36,282 nucleotides of DNA from Aquidulcibacter sp. Lineage in GTDB: Bacteria; Pseudomonadota; Alphaproteobacteria; Caulobacterales; Aquidulcibacteraceae. Under the pieces are notes generated by a model, which was not told where the DNA came from, did no database searches, and saw only the letters and a list, made by a program, of their open reading frames with translations. The DNA is taken from positions 1 to 36,282 of the forward strand of contig JAPZTJ010000062.1 in the NCBI GenBank assembly GCA_027532555.1, given 5' to 3'. A program made the translations under genes and the position numbers. Numbering within the stretch: position 1 is the first letter of the stretch; every line of letters begins with the position of its first letter. Shown here one piece after another: positions 1 to 7,757 of this stretch.

Positions 1-393
1 TTGGTTGTTCCTTCGTGGTCAAAGTTAGGTCTCGCAACCCAATCCTAAACCAGAATGATCAATGACCAACCGCCAATCCCCCCGCTCCGCCAGCTATGTG
101 ACGAGCGCCGCGCAGGGGGATTAGCTGTCACCGCGTGTTACTCCACCAAATGGGACGTGATCAATTCCCGCCATTTTTTGTCTCTTTTTCTGAATGGCTA
201 GGGGCTTTGCCCCATGCGCGCGCAAGGATCGAGATAAACTTCAAAGCCCGTTTCCCCAACCTTCCTTCGTAAACTCCGTGCAGGCAGGGTGATCCCCCTT
301 TGGTCTTTGAAGCCCTTTGCACTTGCTAACCTCAGTCTCGCCGACGGGCAAGGTTTGTATTCGCAAACCCTAAACCACGGAAAGACAAAAGAA
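1..393. other. non-coding left edge of accessory region
   Basis: No convincing gene is visible in this stretch; open frames on either strand lack a ribosome site and a protein-like composition. It holds an inverted repeat AATCCCCC (75-82) / GGGGGATT (115-122) and a short hairpin GGGGCTTTGCCCC near 203-215. It lies between whatever precedes the window and the ardA-like gene, and probably contains that gene's promoter. I see no tRNA and no integration site. Confidence 0.4.
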
Positions 394-900
394 ATGATCA
401 ACCTATATGCACAACCCTATGACATCTCAGCACGCGGATTCTATTTTGAAAGCGCGGAAGATTACACCACAAGAGCCAGCAAACTTTTAAACTCTTACGG
501 CGATCAGGTCGAAGAATTTGAAATTCAGTTTATCGATGGTGAAGGCATTGATTGCCAGTTGTTTGAAGCCTTGAGCGTCAGCCAATGCAACCTTGAAGCC
601 TATTTTGAAGCGTTAGAAAATTGGGACGACGACAAGAAAATTAAAGTCATCATCGCGGTCGGTGAAGTCGGTTATAAATTCGATCTTGGCATAGACAGCC
701 CAGATGATTTTGACGTGACACTTTATCAGGTGGCTTCGATGCGCGATCTTGCGGAACAGTTTGTTGATGAAGGTATGTTTGGCGATATCCCAGAGGCTCT
801 TCAATTCTATATCGATTATGACGCAATCGCCCGCGATCTAAGAATGGACTATTCAGAGATCACGATTGACGGCACCCGTTACTTCTACCGATGCGATTAG
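394..900 (+). CDS. ardA: ArdA-like antirestriction protein
   Basis: This 168-residue acidic protein resembles the ArdA antirestriction family, DNA-mimic proteins that bind type I restriction-modification enzymes and shield newly entered DNA. Features seen are the block YGDQVEEFEIQFIDG near residues 35-49, many Asp/Glu throughout, and the C-terminal block FVDEGMFGDIPEALQFYIDY followed by YFYRCD at the end. The start at 394 is chosen because the protein family begins close to this Met and a GGAAAG lies about 10 bases upstream; an upstream in-frame ATG at 289 would add 35 residues unlike the family. A hairpin terminator follows. Its position next to an abortive-infection pair and mobilization genes fits an early-expressed gene of a conjugative or mobilizable element. 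Function is inferred from family resemblance. Confidence 0.85.
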   Translation: MINLYAQPYDISARGFYFESAEDYTTRASKLLNSYGDQVEEFEIQFIDGEGIDCQLFEALSVSQCNLEAYFEALENWDDDKKIKVIIAVGEVGYKFDLGIDSPDDFDVTLYQVASMRDLAEQFVDEGMFGDIPEALQFYIDYDAIARDLRMDYSEITIDGTRYFYRCD

Positions 901-916
901 CCCCGCATCGAGAAAG

Positions 917-938
917 CCAGCCGCCTTCGGCTGGTTTT
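917..938 (+). terminator. terminator after ardA
   Basis: Perfect 7-bp stem CCAGCCG / CGGCTGG (917-923 and 928-934) with a CCTT loop, followed by TTTT. It starts 16 bases after the ardA stop and isolates ardA from the AbiE pair. Confidence 0.75.
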
Positions 939-1138
939 CCTAAAAGCCAACTCTTGGGGTTTCACCCCGCCGTTTGCGAACCCGCCCACCAAGGCATCCC
1001 CGAAGCTTTCTACGAAAGTCAAAACAAGGGAAGCGGACTTTAAAGCGGTCATGCTTTTCTCAAGAATCCCCATAAAGCATTGATTTGAAATAATTATCCT
1101 CGCAAAAGAAGAGGACATCTGTATCTTTAATCACCTTG

Positions 1139-1171
1139 TTTGCATGATTTTTTAATGAAAAATCTTGCAAA
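1139..1171 (+). promoter_or_regulatory. inverted-repeat operator candidate for the AbiE pair
   Basis: Two 14-base arms, TTTGCATGATTTTT (1139-1152) and AAAAATCTTGCAAA (1158-1171), are inverted repeats with one mismatch around a TAATG spacer. The repeat ends 41 bases before the abiEi start. AbiEi antitoxins studied elsewhere bind inverted repeats in their own promoter and repress it, so this is the natural candidate operator. The binding is inferred. Confidence 0.55.
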
Positions 1172-1212
1172 TTGGCGGCGCAGAAGCTATAGTTAGAGTT
1201 GAGGATGATGAA

Positions 1213-1806
1213 ATGAGCGCGCTCGAAAACCTAAAAGGGCAATTGAAACAAGGCAAAGTCTATCGGCGTGCCGACCTAGAGCGATGGTCGAGCGCGGTTG
1301 ATCGCCACTTGAAACAACTAGTTGCGGATGGTGCCTTGGTAAAACTCTCGGGCGGGCTTTACCTGTGCCCGAAGAACACGTCTTTTGGTTCTGCGCCCGC
1401 CGATGATGAGACGCTTATTCGCGCGTTTCTAAAAGATGATCGCTTCATGCTCACGTCGCCAAATTTGTATAATTCCATGGGCTTAGGAACCACTCAGCTT
1501 TATAATGAAACTGTGGTTTATAATCACAAACGGCATGGAGCCTTTAAGCTGGGCGGGCGTAATTTTCGCTTTGCTATGAAGCCATTTTTTCCATCAAAGC
1601 CAACACAAGAATTCTTGTTGGTTGATGCGGTGAATAATCTGCCTCAAATGGCAGAAGACGCAGACCTTGTGCTAAAGCAGGTCAGCAAGAAAGCCACCCA
1701 AATGGACAGCTCGAAATTGGCGAAAGCCGCCCTTGAGTATGGCGGCGTCAGAGCAAAGAAATTCTTTGCGAAATTATTGCCAGACGCTACACTCAGCTAT
1801 GCTTGA
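1213..1806 (+). CDS. abiEi: AbiEi-family antitoxin
   Basis: A 197-residue protein with an N-terminal winged-helix-like part (about residues 1-60, including YRRADLERWSSAVDRHLKQL and GALVKLSGGLYLCP) and a C-terminal domain typical of AbiEi/DUF6088 antitoxins. Such antitoxins silence a nucleotidyltransferase toxin and repress their own promoter. ATG 1213 is chosen for the GAGG at 1201-1204; a TTG frame extension from 1165 runs into the operator repeat and is less likely. The stop overlaps the toxin start by 8 bases, which implies translational coupling. The pair together forms a type IV toxin-antitoxin or abortive-infection system against phage. The family assignment rests on sequence feel and gene pairing. 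Confidence 0.8.
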   Translation: MSALENLKGQLKQGKVYRRADLERWSSAVDRHLKQLVADGALVKLSGGLYLCPKNTSFGSAPADDETLIRAFLKDDRFMLTSPNLYNSMGLGTTQLYNETVVYNHKRHGAFKLGGRNFRFAMKPFFPSKPTQEFLLVDAVNNLPQMAEDADLVLKQVSKKATQMDSSKLAKAALEYGGVRAKKFFAKLLPDATLSYA

Positions 1807-2743
1807 GCGAGGATTCTTACACAACCACCCTGAATTTAGTGATCTCATTCGCATCGTTGGCGATCAGATGGGTATCGACCCCGCCTTGGTCGAAAAAGAC
1901 TATTGGATCATGCATTGTTTGTATGGGTTGCAAACAATGGGCTTTCGATTTGAGTTGAAGGGCGGGACGTCCTTGTCCAAAGGGTTAGGCTTAATTCACC
2001 GTTTCTCAGAGGATATCGATATTCGAATAGAACCTCCCCCAAACCTTGATGTCAAAACGGGCCGCCATCACGACAAAGTAGCGCACATTCAAAGCCGTAA
2101 GAATTTTTATGATTGGGTTGCGGGTGAGATAAAGATTGACGGCATAGAAAGCGTCATTCGCGACACCGCTTTTGATGACGAAAAGTATCGAAGCGGTGGC
2201 ATCAGGCTGAATTACAAATCAACCACGAACCAAGTCGAGGGTCTCAAAGACGGCATCCTGCTGGAATTGGGCTTTGATGATATCACGCCCAATTTTCCGC
2301 GAACCATAAGCTCATGGGCGTATGATTTTGCCAAGGAGAAAGTGGATATACTTGATAACAGGGCAATAGACGTTGCTTGCTATCACGCAGGCTTTACGCT
2401 CGTGGAAAAGCTACAAGCGATTTCAACCAAATTCCGCAAGCAGCAGGAAGATGGCGCAATGCCGAAAAATTTCATGCGCCACTATTATGATGTGTATTGC
2501 TTATTGCAGGACAAAGAAGTTTTGGATTTCATTGGAACCGACGCTTACAATGAACACAAAGCAAAGCGCTTTCCAAAGGCTGACAACCAAAACATCACCG
2601 AGAACGAAGCCTTTATCTTAAGCGATGAAGCTACGTTCGAAATGTATGAGGCAGCCTATCTGGCAACCAGTGCGCTCTATTATAAGGAGCAGCCAAGTTT
2701 AAGAGAAATAATCAATTCGATTCAATCAAATAAGAAACTTTGA
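1799..2743 (+). CDS. abiEii: AbiEii/AbiGii-family nucleotidyltransferase toxin
   Basis: A 314-residue protein with the hallmark LKGGTSLSKG followed by RFSEDIDIRI (roughly residues 56-84), the GG-S and D-x-D nucleotidyltransferase signature of the AbiEii toxin family; these toxins transfer nucleotides to RNA such as tRNA and stop growth on phage infection. An EKDYW block just before it is also typical. ATG 1799 overlaps the antitoxin stop; an alternative start at 1733 would add 22 residues inside the antitoxin gene and has no better ribosome site. The protein looks full length and intact. Its substrate here is not known. Confidence 0.85.
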   Translation: MLERGFLHNHPEFSDLIRIVGDQMGIDPALVEKDYWIMHCLYGLQTMGFRFELKGGTSLSKGLGLIHRFSEDIDIRIEPPPNLDVKTGRHHDKVAHIQSRKNFYDWVAGEIKIDGIESVIRDTAFDDEKYRSGGIRLNYKSTTNQVEGLKDGILLELGFDDITPNFPRTISSWAYDFAKEKVDILDNRAIDVACYHAGFTLVEKLQAISTKFRKQQEDGAMPKNFMRHYYDVYCLLQDKEVLDFIGTDAYNEHKAKRFPKADNQNITENEAFILSDEATFEMYEAAYLATSALYYKEQPSLREIINSIQSNKKL

Positions 2744-2813
2744 TTGCTTTAAAGAAGCTAGCATCGACAACACAGGAGAAGGTCAGTGCCGAGCAAATCT
2801 ACAGGGGATTCAA

Positions 2814-3539
2814 ATGCGAAAAGAATTTACAGAGGTGAACTGGGGATATGCAATCCGTAATAATATCCCATGGATTAGCAGCTTTGCAGCGGAATTTCAT
2901 GGTCCAGACATTAGAATTTACGGAGATTATGAGGATGATCGACCAAATGATTATATCTGGTCCAGCATCCATCTGAATGAATTCACTGATGAAAAAATGA
3001 TTTATGAACGGGCCTCGGCACTAAATGCAATTTTTGACGGTGCCATGTATGTAGATATTGGAACTAGTTACGAGCCATTTTGGAACAGGCACATAGCTTT
3101 TTTAGATAATGGCTGGGCAATAACAAACTTTGAGCCGAATCCTTTGGTGGAGCCATTTTGGCAAGAATACGTAGACTCCACCCCTAAACCACCTGATGAT
3201 TTCGTTTCTAAGATAATTCATAAATCCCGTTACGATAAATCTATCAGGGAAATTTTGCTATTCTTGGGCGTAAACGGCTTGAGCTGGATCTCGCTTTACG
3301 CAGTACTAGACACAATAAAATCGGAAGGTTGGAATGACAAAGCGATAATCGCAAAAAAAGTCGCAACAGCGGCGGAACTAAATCTATTTGGACACACAGC
3401 CAATAATGTAGCGGCGATAGGCCCTTTTGCAAGGCATGGAAACAAAGGCCAGTCACCGCCTGATAACCCTATGCCACACAAAGCAGCCAAAGAGCTAATA
3501 TTGAGAATTTTAAAGAAATTCATCGCCGCCAAACTATAG
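2814..3539 (+). CDS. unknown 241-residue protein next to AbiE
   Basis: I do not recognise this protein. It starts at ATG 2814 behind a good AGGGGA (2802-2807), 70 bases after the AbiEii stop and in the same direction. The N-terminal half (to about residue 125) is rich in aromatic and acidic residues. The middle holds a hydrophobic stretch ILLFLGVNGLSWISLYAVL (about 146-164) that looks like a buried helix more than a membrane span. The C-terminal end has RHGNKGQSPPDNPMPHKAAK followed by a Lys-rich helix. The RHG...PM...A layout before a final helix recurs in uncharacterised accessory-region proteins. It ends 16 bases from the convergent relaxase gene. It may be a third defence component or an unrelated cargo gene. 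Confidence 0.7.
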   Translation: MRKEFTEVNWGYAIRNNIPWISSFAAEFHGPDIRIYGDYEDDRPNDYIWSSIHLNEFTDEKMIYERASALNAIFDGAMYVDIGTSYEPFWNRHIAFLDNGWAITNFEPNPLVEPFWQEYVDSTPKPPDDFVSKIIHKSRYDKSIREILLFLGVNGLSWISLYAVLDTIKSEGWNDKAIIAKKVATAAELNLFGHTANNVAAIGPFARHGNKGQSPPDNPMPHKAAKELILRILKKFIAAKL

Positions 3540-3555
3540 TCTGTCACTATCGCAG

Positions 3556-4845
3556 TTAGCCCAGCTCAAGCCCCTTATCTCGCTTGCGCGGCGCACTTTG
3601 GGTTCTGGAATTATCTCGCCCAGCCTGCCCACCTTTCTCAAGATGGCGGTAATGGGCGGAATGCTGATAAAGGTTCAAAATCATCTTGGTTTGCTTGTTA
3701 CGAACTTCCATGATTTTGACTTGCAGGGCTTGGCGATCTTTCAATTGCGCCGCCACAAGATCATGACGCTGTTTGCGGTCACGATTGAGAGCAAAGAAGG
3801 CTTCCATTTCATTTTGCTTGCGCGCTTTTGCGTATTCACCAGTCAGCCTATCCCATATCCCCATAAAGCCTTTGCGAATGCGGTTAGCGCGTTCCTTGGT
3901 TTCAAGTTCATGGCGTTGCTTTTGCCCAGCATCCAACCTTAGCCGTTCAGTCTGGTGAAGGGCTTTCATCGCTTCAAGCTGTTCATAGAGCGGGCGCAAA
4001 TGGTTTGCGGCAATGCGCTTTGCGTCCGCGATTACGGGCTTGAGTTTTGCCGATATCTCCTTCGAGAGAAACGCCTTCGTTTCAGCAACGGACTTTAGTT
4101 GATCATCATTGCCGAGCTTGGCCGTGACATCTATTGCTTTGACATCCAAAAGACGCGACAGGGCGAAGACTTCGCCCTCGACCGATATTGCAACAACCCC
4201 ACGCCTATCGCCTTTGGCGATGAACAATCCTTTTTCCTCCATCGCACGTGTGAAGGATTTTAGGCCGTCCGACCGTGACCAGCAGCTTTGCGCCGCTTCC
4301 TTGATGTCTTTTGGATTTATGCCCGTGCGCTTGGCTTGTTGCCATTCATCAAGGCTGAAAGTGCGCGGATCGCGCAAGCCTTTGTCCAAAAATCCTTTTG
4401 GAATACCCCAGCCATTTTCAAGAAATAATTGCTTTGAAACTTCCTGCAATTTGGTTTTGAAGTAGGGGAGCTTGAGAGCAACCATGTTTTCAGCATCGAT
4501 ACGTGACCACACCACATGACAATGGCGGCGACCTTCCTTCTCATGGAAAACAACCGCGCGTGGTTGACCTTTAAGCCCCAGCCGATCTTCGATGTCGCTA
4601 ATCGCCTTCTCAAAGACTTCGACTTGAACACTTTCATTTTGTGGCGGGCTGAGTGACACCGAGAAGAGATATTTCTGGCACTTGGTTCCGCGTGCCATCG
4701 CATAGGCTTCACTCATGGCACCCATGAGGTTTTGGGATAAAAATCCACTCACTTCGTGAATTTCGACATGTTCGTTTTCTTCGGTCTTAAGCAAGTGGAG
4801 ACCAAGCTGTTTACCTCCGCTCCGCTGAGAGGCTTTGATGATCAT
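3556..4845 (-). CDS. relaxase/mobilization nuclease (MOBP-like)
   Basis: A 429-residue relaxase that would nick one strand at the origin of transfer and pilot it into a recipient. The N-terminal domain begins MIIKASQRSGGKQLGLHLL, and the metal-binding histidine motif is FHEKEGRRHCHVVWSRID at about residues 99-116. The C-terminal half (about 270-400) is a long charged helical region. A catalytic Tyr near the N-terminus, as in classical MOBP proteins, is not obvious; tyrosines occur only from about residue 48. The start overlaps the mobC stop by 4 bases, so the two are co-translated. No coupling protein or type IV secretion gene is in view, so the element would be mobilizable rather than self-transmissible as far as the window shows. 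Confidence 0.85.
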   Translation of the reverse strand: MIIKASQRSGGKQLGLHLLKTEENEHVEIHEVSGFLSQNLMGAMSEAYAMARGTKCQKYLFSVSLSPPQNESVQVEVFEKAISDIEDRLGLKGQPRAVVFHEKEGRRHCHVVWSRIDAENMVALKLPYFKTKLQEVSKQLFLENGWGIPKGFLDKGLRDPRTFSLDEWQQAKRTGINPKDIKEAAQSCWSRSDGLKSFTRAMEEKGLFIAKGDRRGVVAISVEGEVFALSRLLDVKAIDVTAKLGNDDQLKSVAETKAFLSKEISAKLKPVIADAKRIAANHLRPLYEQLEAMKALHQTERLRLDAGQKQRHELETKERANRIRKGFMGIWDRLTGEYAKARKQNEMEAFFALNRDRKQRHDLVAAQLKDRQALQVKIMEVRNKQTKMILNLYQHSAHYRHLEKGGQAGRDNSRTQSAPRKRDKGLELG

Positions 4846-5225
4846 CCAAAATCATCCAAGTTTAAGGCTGCGAGCAGAAGGCGGCGCATGGTCGCAACAT
4901 CTTGCACCGCGTCATTCAATGCGCGTTCAGTTTCTAAAGTGACAGGCAGGCTTCCCGTATTCGCCGCCTTTGCAAGTTGGTTGATGTTGTTTGAGATGTG
5001 GGATTTACCCAACAATGCCAAGACATGCGCCAATGCCGCATGATCTTTCACGGGCTTTTTGCTGCGGCGGCGAGGCGCGGGGCGGGATTGGTCGAATAGA
5101 CGCGAGCGGACATAAGCCCCCAAAGTCAAATCCCCAGCCTCTTGTTCCAACTGGGCGCGCTCTTCGAAGGTTAAGCGCAACGAGAATGGCGGTGGATTTG
5201 AGAGACCCTTATCTGACCCTTCCAC
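4842..5225 (-). CDS. mobC: MobC-like relaxosome protein
   Basis: A 127-residue protein with a ribbon-helix-helix-like N-terminal part (SLRLTFEERAQLEQEAGDLT then YVRSRLF) and a later helix NNINQLAKAANTG, the two segments typical of MobC accessory proteins that bind oriT and help the relaxase open the strands. It lies directly upstream of the relaxase and overlaps its start (ATGA). Its own N-terminus overlaps a small upstream frame by 17 bases. Family assignment is confident from motifs and neighbourhood. Confidence 0.85.
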   Translation of the reverse strand: MEGSDKGLSNPPPFSLRLTFEERAQLEQEAGDLTLGAYVRSRLFDQSRPAPRRRSKKPVKDHAALAHVLALLGKSHISNNINQLAKAANTGSLPVTLETERALNDAVQDVATMRRLLLAALNLDDFG

Positions 5226-5433
5226 GCAAGCCCCCTATCCGTCTTAATGAATCAACGGAATAGGTCTTAGCTTGCGCCTTATTGGTCTTTGGGGGCTTTT
5301 CAGAGATATCGAGTTTTCTTGGATAATCGCTTGAATTGGCGATGGATGTATCCTGAAGAATCTCATTCCATTGGCTCAGGGTGATGAACAAAAGGTTCGA
5401 ATCCGATCCTTTTGCGTCCACCATTTCTTTCAT
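5209..5433 (-). CDS. possible small protein upstream of mobC
   Basis: A 74-codon frame with a GGAGG about 11 bases before its ATG, ending 17 bases inside mobC. The product is unrecognised, with a basic C-terminus. It crosses the inverted repeat proposed as oriT, which argues that the frame could be incidental. It could also be a truncated leftover of a regulator. Confidence 0.3.
   Translation of the reverse strand: MKEMVDAKGSDSNLLFITLSQWNEILQDTSIANSSDYPRKLDISEKPPKTNKAQAKTYSVDSLRRIGGLRGRVR
5228..5298. other. oriT-like region upstream of mobC/relaxase
   Basis: Inverted repeat AAGCCCCC (5228-5235) / GGGGGCTT (5291-5298) encloses direct repeats of GGTCTT (5263-5268 and 5284-5289) and, on the minus strand, a TAAGGCGCAAGC segment. 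Origins of transfer typically sit just upstream of mobC-relaxase and combine such repeats with a nick site. The call is positional and structural only; no nick site is proven. Confidence 0.35.
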
Positions 5434-5482
5434 AGCTTTTTGGACCTCCGATGTTGGCTTTGGCTAATGATCGAAAGTTCAT
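5363..5482 (-). CDS. possible 39-residue ORF upstream of mobC
   Basis: A short frame beginning MNFRSLAKANIGGPKSYER and ending HHPEPME, overlapping the previous small frame in another register. Composition looks protein-like, but the ribosome site is weak and no family is recognised. Only one of the two overlapping frames is likely to be used, if either. Confidence 0.2.
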   Translation of the reverse strand: MNFRSLAKANIGGPKSYERNGGRKRIGFEPFVHHPEPME

Positions 5483-5606
5483 GCCTGTCTCAGCGTGAAG
5501 GCACTGACACTTTGCTGGACTCTTAGGCTAGCATTACGACCTCTAAGCCGGATAACGTCATGGTTACGGGCGCTGTTTGGCCGCAGGCGAGTGGGAGCTG
5601 TTGTAG

Positions 5607-6854
5607 GTGCAACTCATCAAAACTTTTTCGCGTCGCTCCTTTGTGGGCTTGGCGACAGCCAGCGCTTTCGCGACTGGCACAACTGTGACAGCCCAAGCGC
5701 GGGCTGGAAGGGTTGTCCCGGGCTTGGATGTTCTATTGGGACCCAAGCGCGGCCTCCTCGCAGGCAAGAGGGTTGGCCTGATCACCAATCCAACAGGCGT
5801 CACGGTGAAACTCGTAAGTGCGATTGATCGGATGGCCCAAGCGAGGGACTTCAAATTGGCGGCTCTATTTGGCCCCGAGCATGGCGTGCGGGGCGATGCT
5901 CAAGCAGGTGCTGCCGTGGCTGATCACGTAGATGCTCGCACTGGCCTGCCCGCCTACAGCCTTTATGGAACTACCCGCAAACCAACGCCTGCCATGCTCG
6001 CCGGTTTGGATGTTCTGGTGTTTGATATCCAAGATATTGGCGCGCGCTTTTATACCTATCCATGGACGCTTGCCCTGGTGATGCAAGCCGCGCGAGAAGC
6101 CGGGATGGGCGTCATTGTGGCCGACCGGCCCAACCCGATTGGCGGTATCAGGGTCGAAGGACCAGTGCTGGACCCAGCCTTGGCGAGCTTTGTTGGGGCC
6201 TATCCGATCCCCATTCGCCACGGAATGACCCTTGGCGAACTGGCGCTGATGATGAATACAGATTTCGGCATTGGATGTGACCTCACTGTCGTGACATGCA
6301 CCAATTGGCGACGACCCGATGATGCCACCCAGACCGGCCTGCCATGGGTGCCGCCCTCACCCAATATGCCAACAATCGACACGGCATTCATCTATCCCGG
6401 TACGTGCCTGATCGAAGGCACGAACCTGTCTGAGGGGCGCGGCACAACAAAGCCGTTCGAACTGATTGGCGCGCCCTTCATCGATGCACACGGGCTTGCC
6501 GATCGTCTCAACCAGCGCAACTTGCCCGGAGCCCACTTCCGACCGGCTTGGTTTACACCTTCTTTTTCCAAGTTTCAGGGTCAATTGTGTGCGGGCGTGC
6601 AGGTGCATATCACAGATCGCGCAGCCTTTGCGCCCGTGGATGCCGGTATCGCGATCTTGCTCGAAGTCGCACGCCATCATGGCAAAGATTTTTCCTTCTT
6701 GCCCGGCAATCCGCCCTTTTTCGATAAGCTAGCCGGTGTGTCTTGGTTGCGCGAAGCGATTACGGCAGGGGAAAGCCTAGACGCGATAAAGACGCGCTGG
6801 CAGCCAGAACTGGCCGCTTTCAAGCTAAAACGTGCCCGCCGCCTCTTATATTAG
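5607..6854 (+). CDS. Tat-exported DUF1343/NamZ-like exo-muramidase
   Basis: A 415-residue member of the DUF1343 family, whose characterised member NamZ (glycoside hydrolase family 171) removes N-acetylmuramic acid from peptidoglycan fragment ends. Family blocks seen are VGLITNPTGVT, FGPEHGVRGDAQAG, VFDIQDIGARFYTY, VADRPNPIGG, PIRHGMTLGELA, WVPPSPNMPT and a GTNLSEGRGTTKPF near residue 275. The N-terminus SRRSFVG (residues 8-14) followed by a hydrophobic Ala-rich segment is a twin-arginine export signal, so the enzyme acts in the periplasm or outside. The start is a GTG with GGGAG about 9 bases upstream. No other cell-wall recycling gene is adjacent. It is the first gene of ordinary chromosomal character right of the mobile region. 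Confidence 0.85.
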   Translation: MQLIKTFSRRSFVGLATASAFATGTTVTAQARAGRVVPGLDVLLGPKRGLLAGKRVGLITNPTGVTVKLVSAIDRMAQARDFKLAALFGPEHGVRGDAQAGAAVADHVDARTGLPAYSLYGTTRKPTPAMLAGLDVLVFDIQDIGARFYTYPWTLALVMQAAREAGMGVIVADRPNPIGGIRVEGPVLDPALASFVGAYPIPIRHGMTLGELALMMNTDFGIGCDLTVVTCTNWRRPDDATQTGLPWVPPSPNMPTIDTAFIYPGTCLIEGTNLSEGRGTTKPFELIGAPFIDAHGLADRLNQRNLPGAHFRPAWFTPSFSKFQGQLCAGVQVHITDRAAFAPVDAGIAILLEVARHHGKDFSFLPGNPPFFDKLAGVSWLREAITAGESLDAIKTRWQPELAAFKLKRARRLLY

Positions 6855-6899
6855 AGGGGATCGGAAACACAGGCCGCACGCGCCCTCAAACACCGCCGA

Positions 6900-7388
6900 T
6901 CAGGGCGAAGCTGGGCTTTGAAACGGTCCATTGAGTTTCACGATGGTGTAATTGAGGTAGGTCGCAAAGGTGACCCAAAGCACATAGGGCAGCAACAGCG
7001 CACTTGCGAGCGCTGAATAAGGCAACACACCGACGCACAGCGCGACAACTGAGCCCCAAAGAAAGAAGGATTCTTTCAATGCCCAATCCGGGCGCTTGAG
7101 GGCAAAAAATAGAGGTGACCACGCAAAGTGAAACACGAAGTTGGCAGCATAAAGCCCAATAACAATCATCTGGTCGGAACGGCTGGAGGCCCCTTCCCAA
7201 GCGAGCACCGCCGCCCAAGCTGCGGAGGACAAAATCAAAGTCCAAGCCGGGCCAAACAGCCAATCTGGCGGCTGCCAACTTGGCTTTCTGAGATTGCGAT
7301 ACCACGGCCCGATACTGGTCAGCGCGCCGCCCACACCAGCGAGAATGAGCGCCCATAAAATCGCAGCTATGATATGTTGTTCTGGCAT
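6900..7388 (-). CDS. tspO: TspO/MBR-family membrane protein
   Basis: A 162-residue integral membrane protein with the five-helix TspO/peripheral benzodiazepine receptor pattern, a family that binds porphyrins and modulates tetrapyrrole-linked regulation. Diagnostic residues include GPWYRNLRKPSWQPPDWLFGPAWT near residues 27-50, WAAVLAWEG, and the later WSPLFFALKRPDWAL and YLNYTI segments. ATG 7388 is chosen because the first transmembrane helix begins just after it; a TTG at 7460 would add 24 residues with no support. It converges with the NamZ-like gene, whose stop is 45 bases away. Confidence 0.9.
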   Translation of the reverse strand: MPEQHIIAAILWALILAGVGGALTSIGPWYRNLRKPSWQPPDWLFGPAWTLILSSAAWAAVLAWEGASSRSDQMIVIGLYAANFVFHFAWSPLFFALKRPDWALKESFFLWGSVVALCVGVLPYSALASALLLPYVLWVTFATYLNYTIVKLNGPFQSPASP

Positions 7389-7757
7389 AGGGCGTATATG
7401 TGACCTATGGGCCCAACTAGCAAGCAACGATGCCCAAATAACAGAAAAATTAAACGCCAAATCAGAGGGAAACTACTTTGACCAGGGCCGTCGGGCGGTT
7501 GTCTGCGTTTGGCCGAAAGGAGAATGGCGGGTTTGGGGGTGTGGGCGGGGAAAGCGGACGTTCCATCTCAGCTCGCAGGAAATGCTTTTCCGGTGGAAGA
7601 GCTGGCATTGCAATCAGCAATGTATGGCATGAGCCGAGTTTCAAAGAAGCGGTTCCCTGGGCGACTTGAATGAAAGTCCGTTTGGTGGGCGCCGAACCAC
7701 GAAAACTGCAACACCGTATTGGTTCATTTATTTGTGGCTACGGAGATAATTTGCGGA
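7389..7757. other. intergenic, no convincing gene
   Basis: About 370 bases upstream of tspO and downstream of the anchored hypothetical protein. Short open frames exist on both strands around 7462-7669, but they are Pro- or Gly/Arg-rich mirror images of each other and have no good ribosome site. I see no strong hairpin or RNA gene. Confidence 0.4.

Noticed and set aside
5394-5404. GGTTCGAATCC, a tRNA T-loop-like motif, possible tRNA or attachment site
   Set aside because: The flanks do not pair into a T-stem and no acceptor or anticodon arm is present; it most likely arises by chance in the small frames upstream of mobC.
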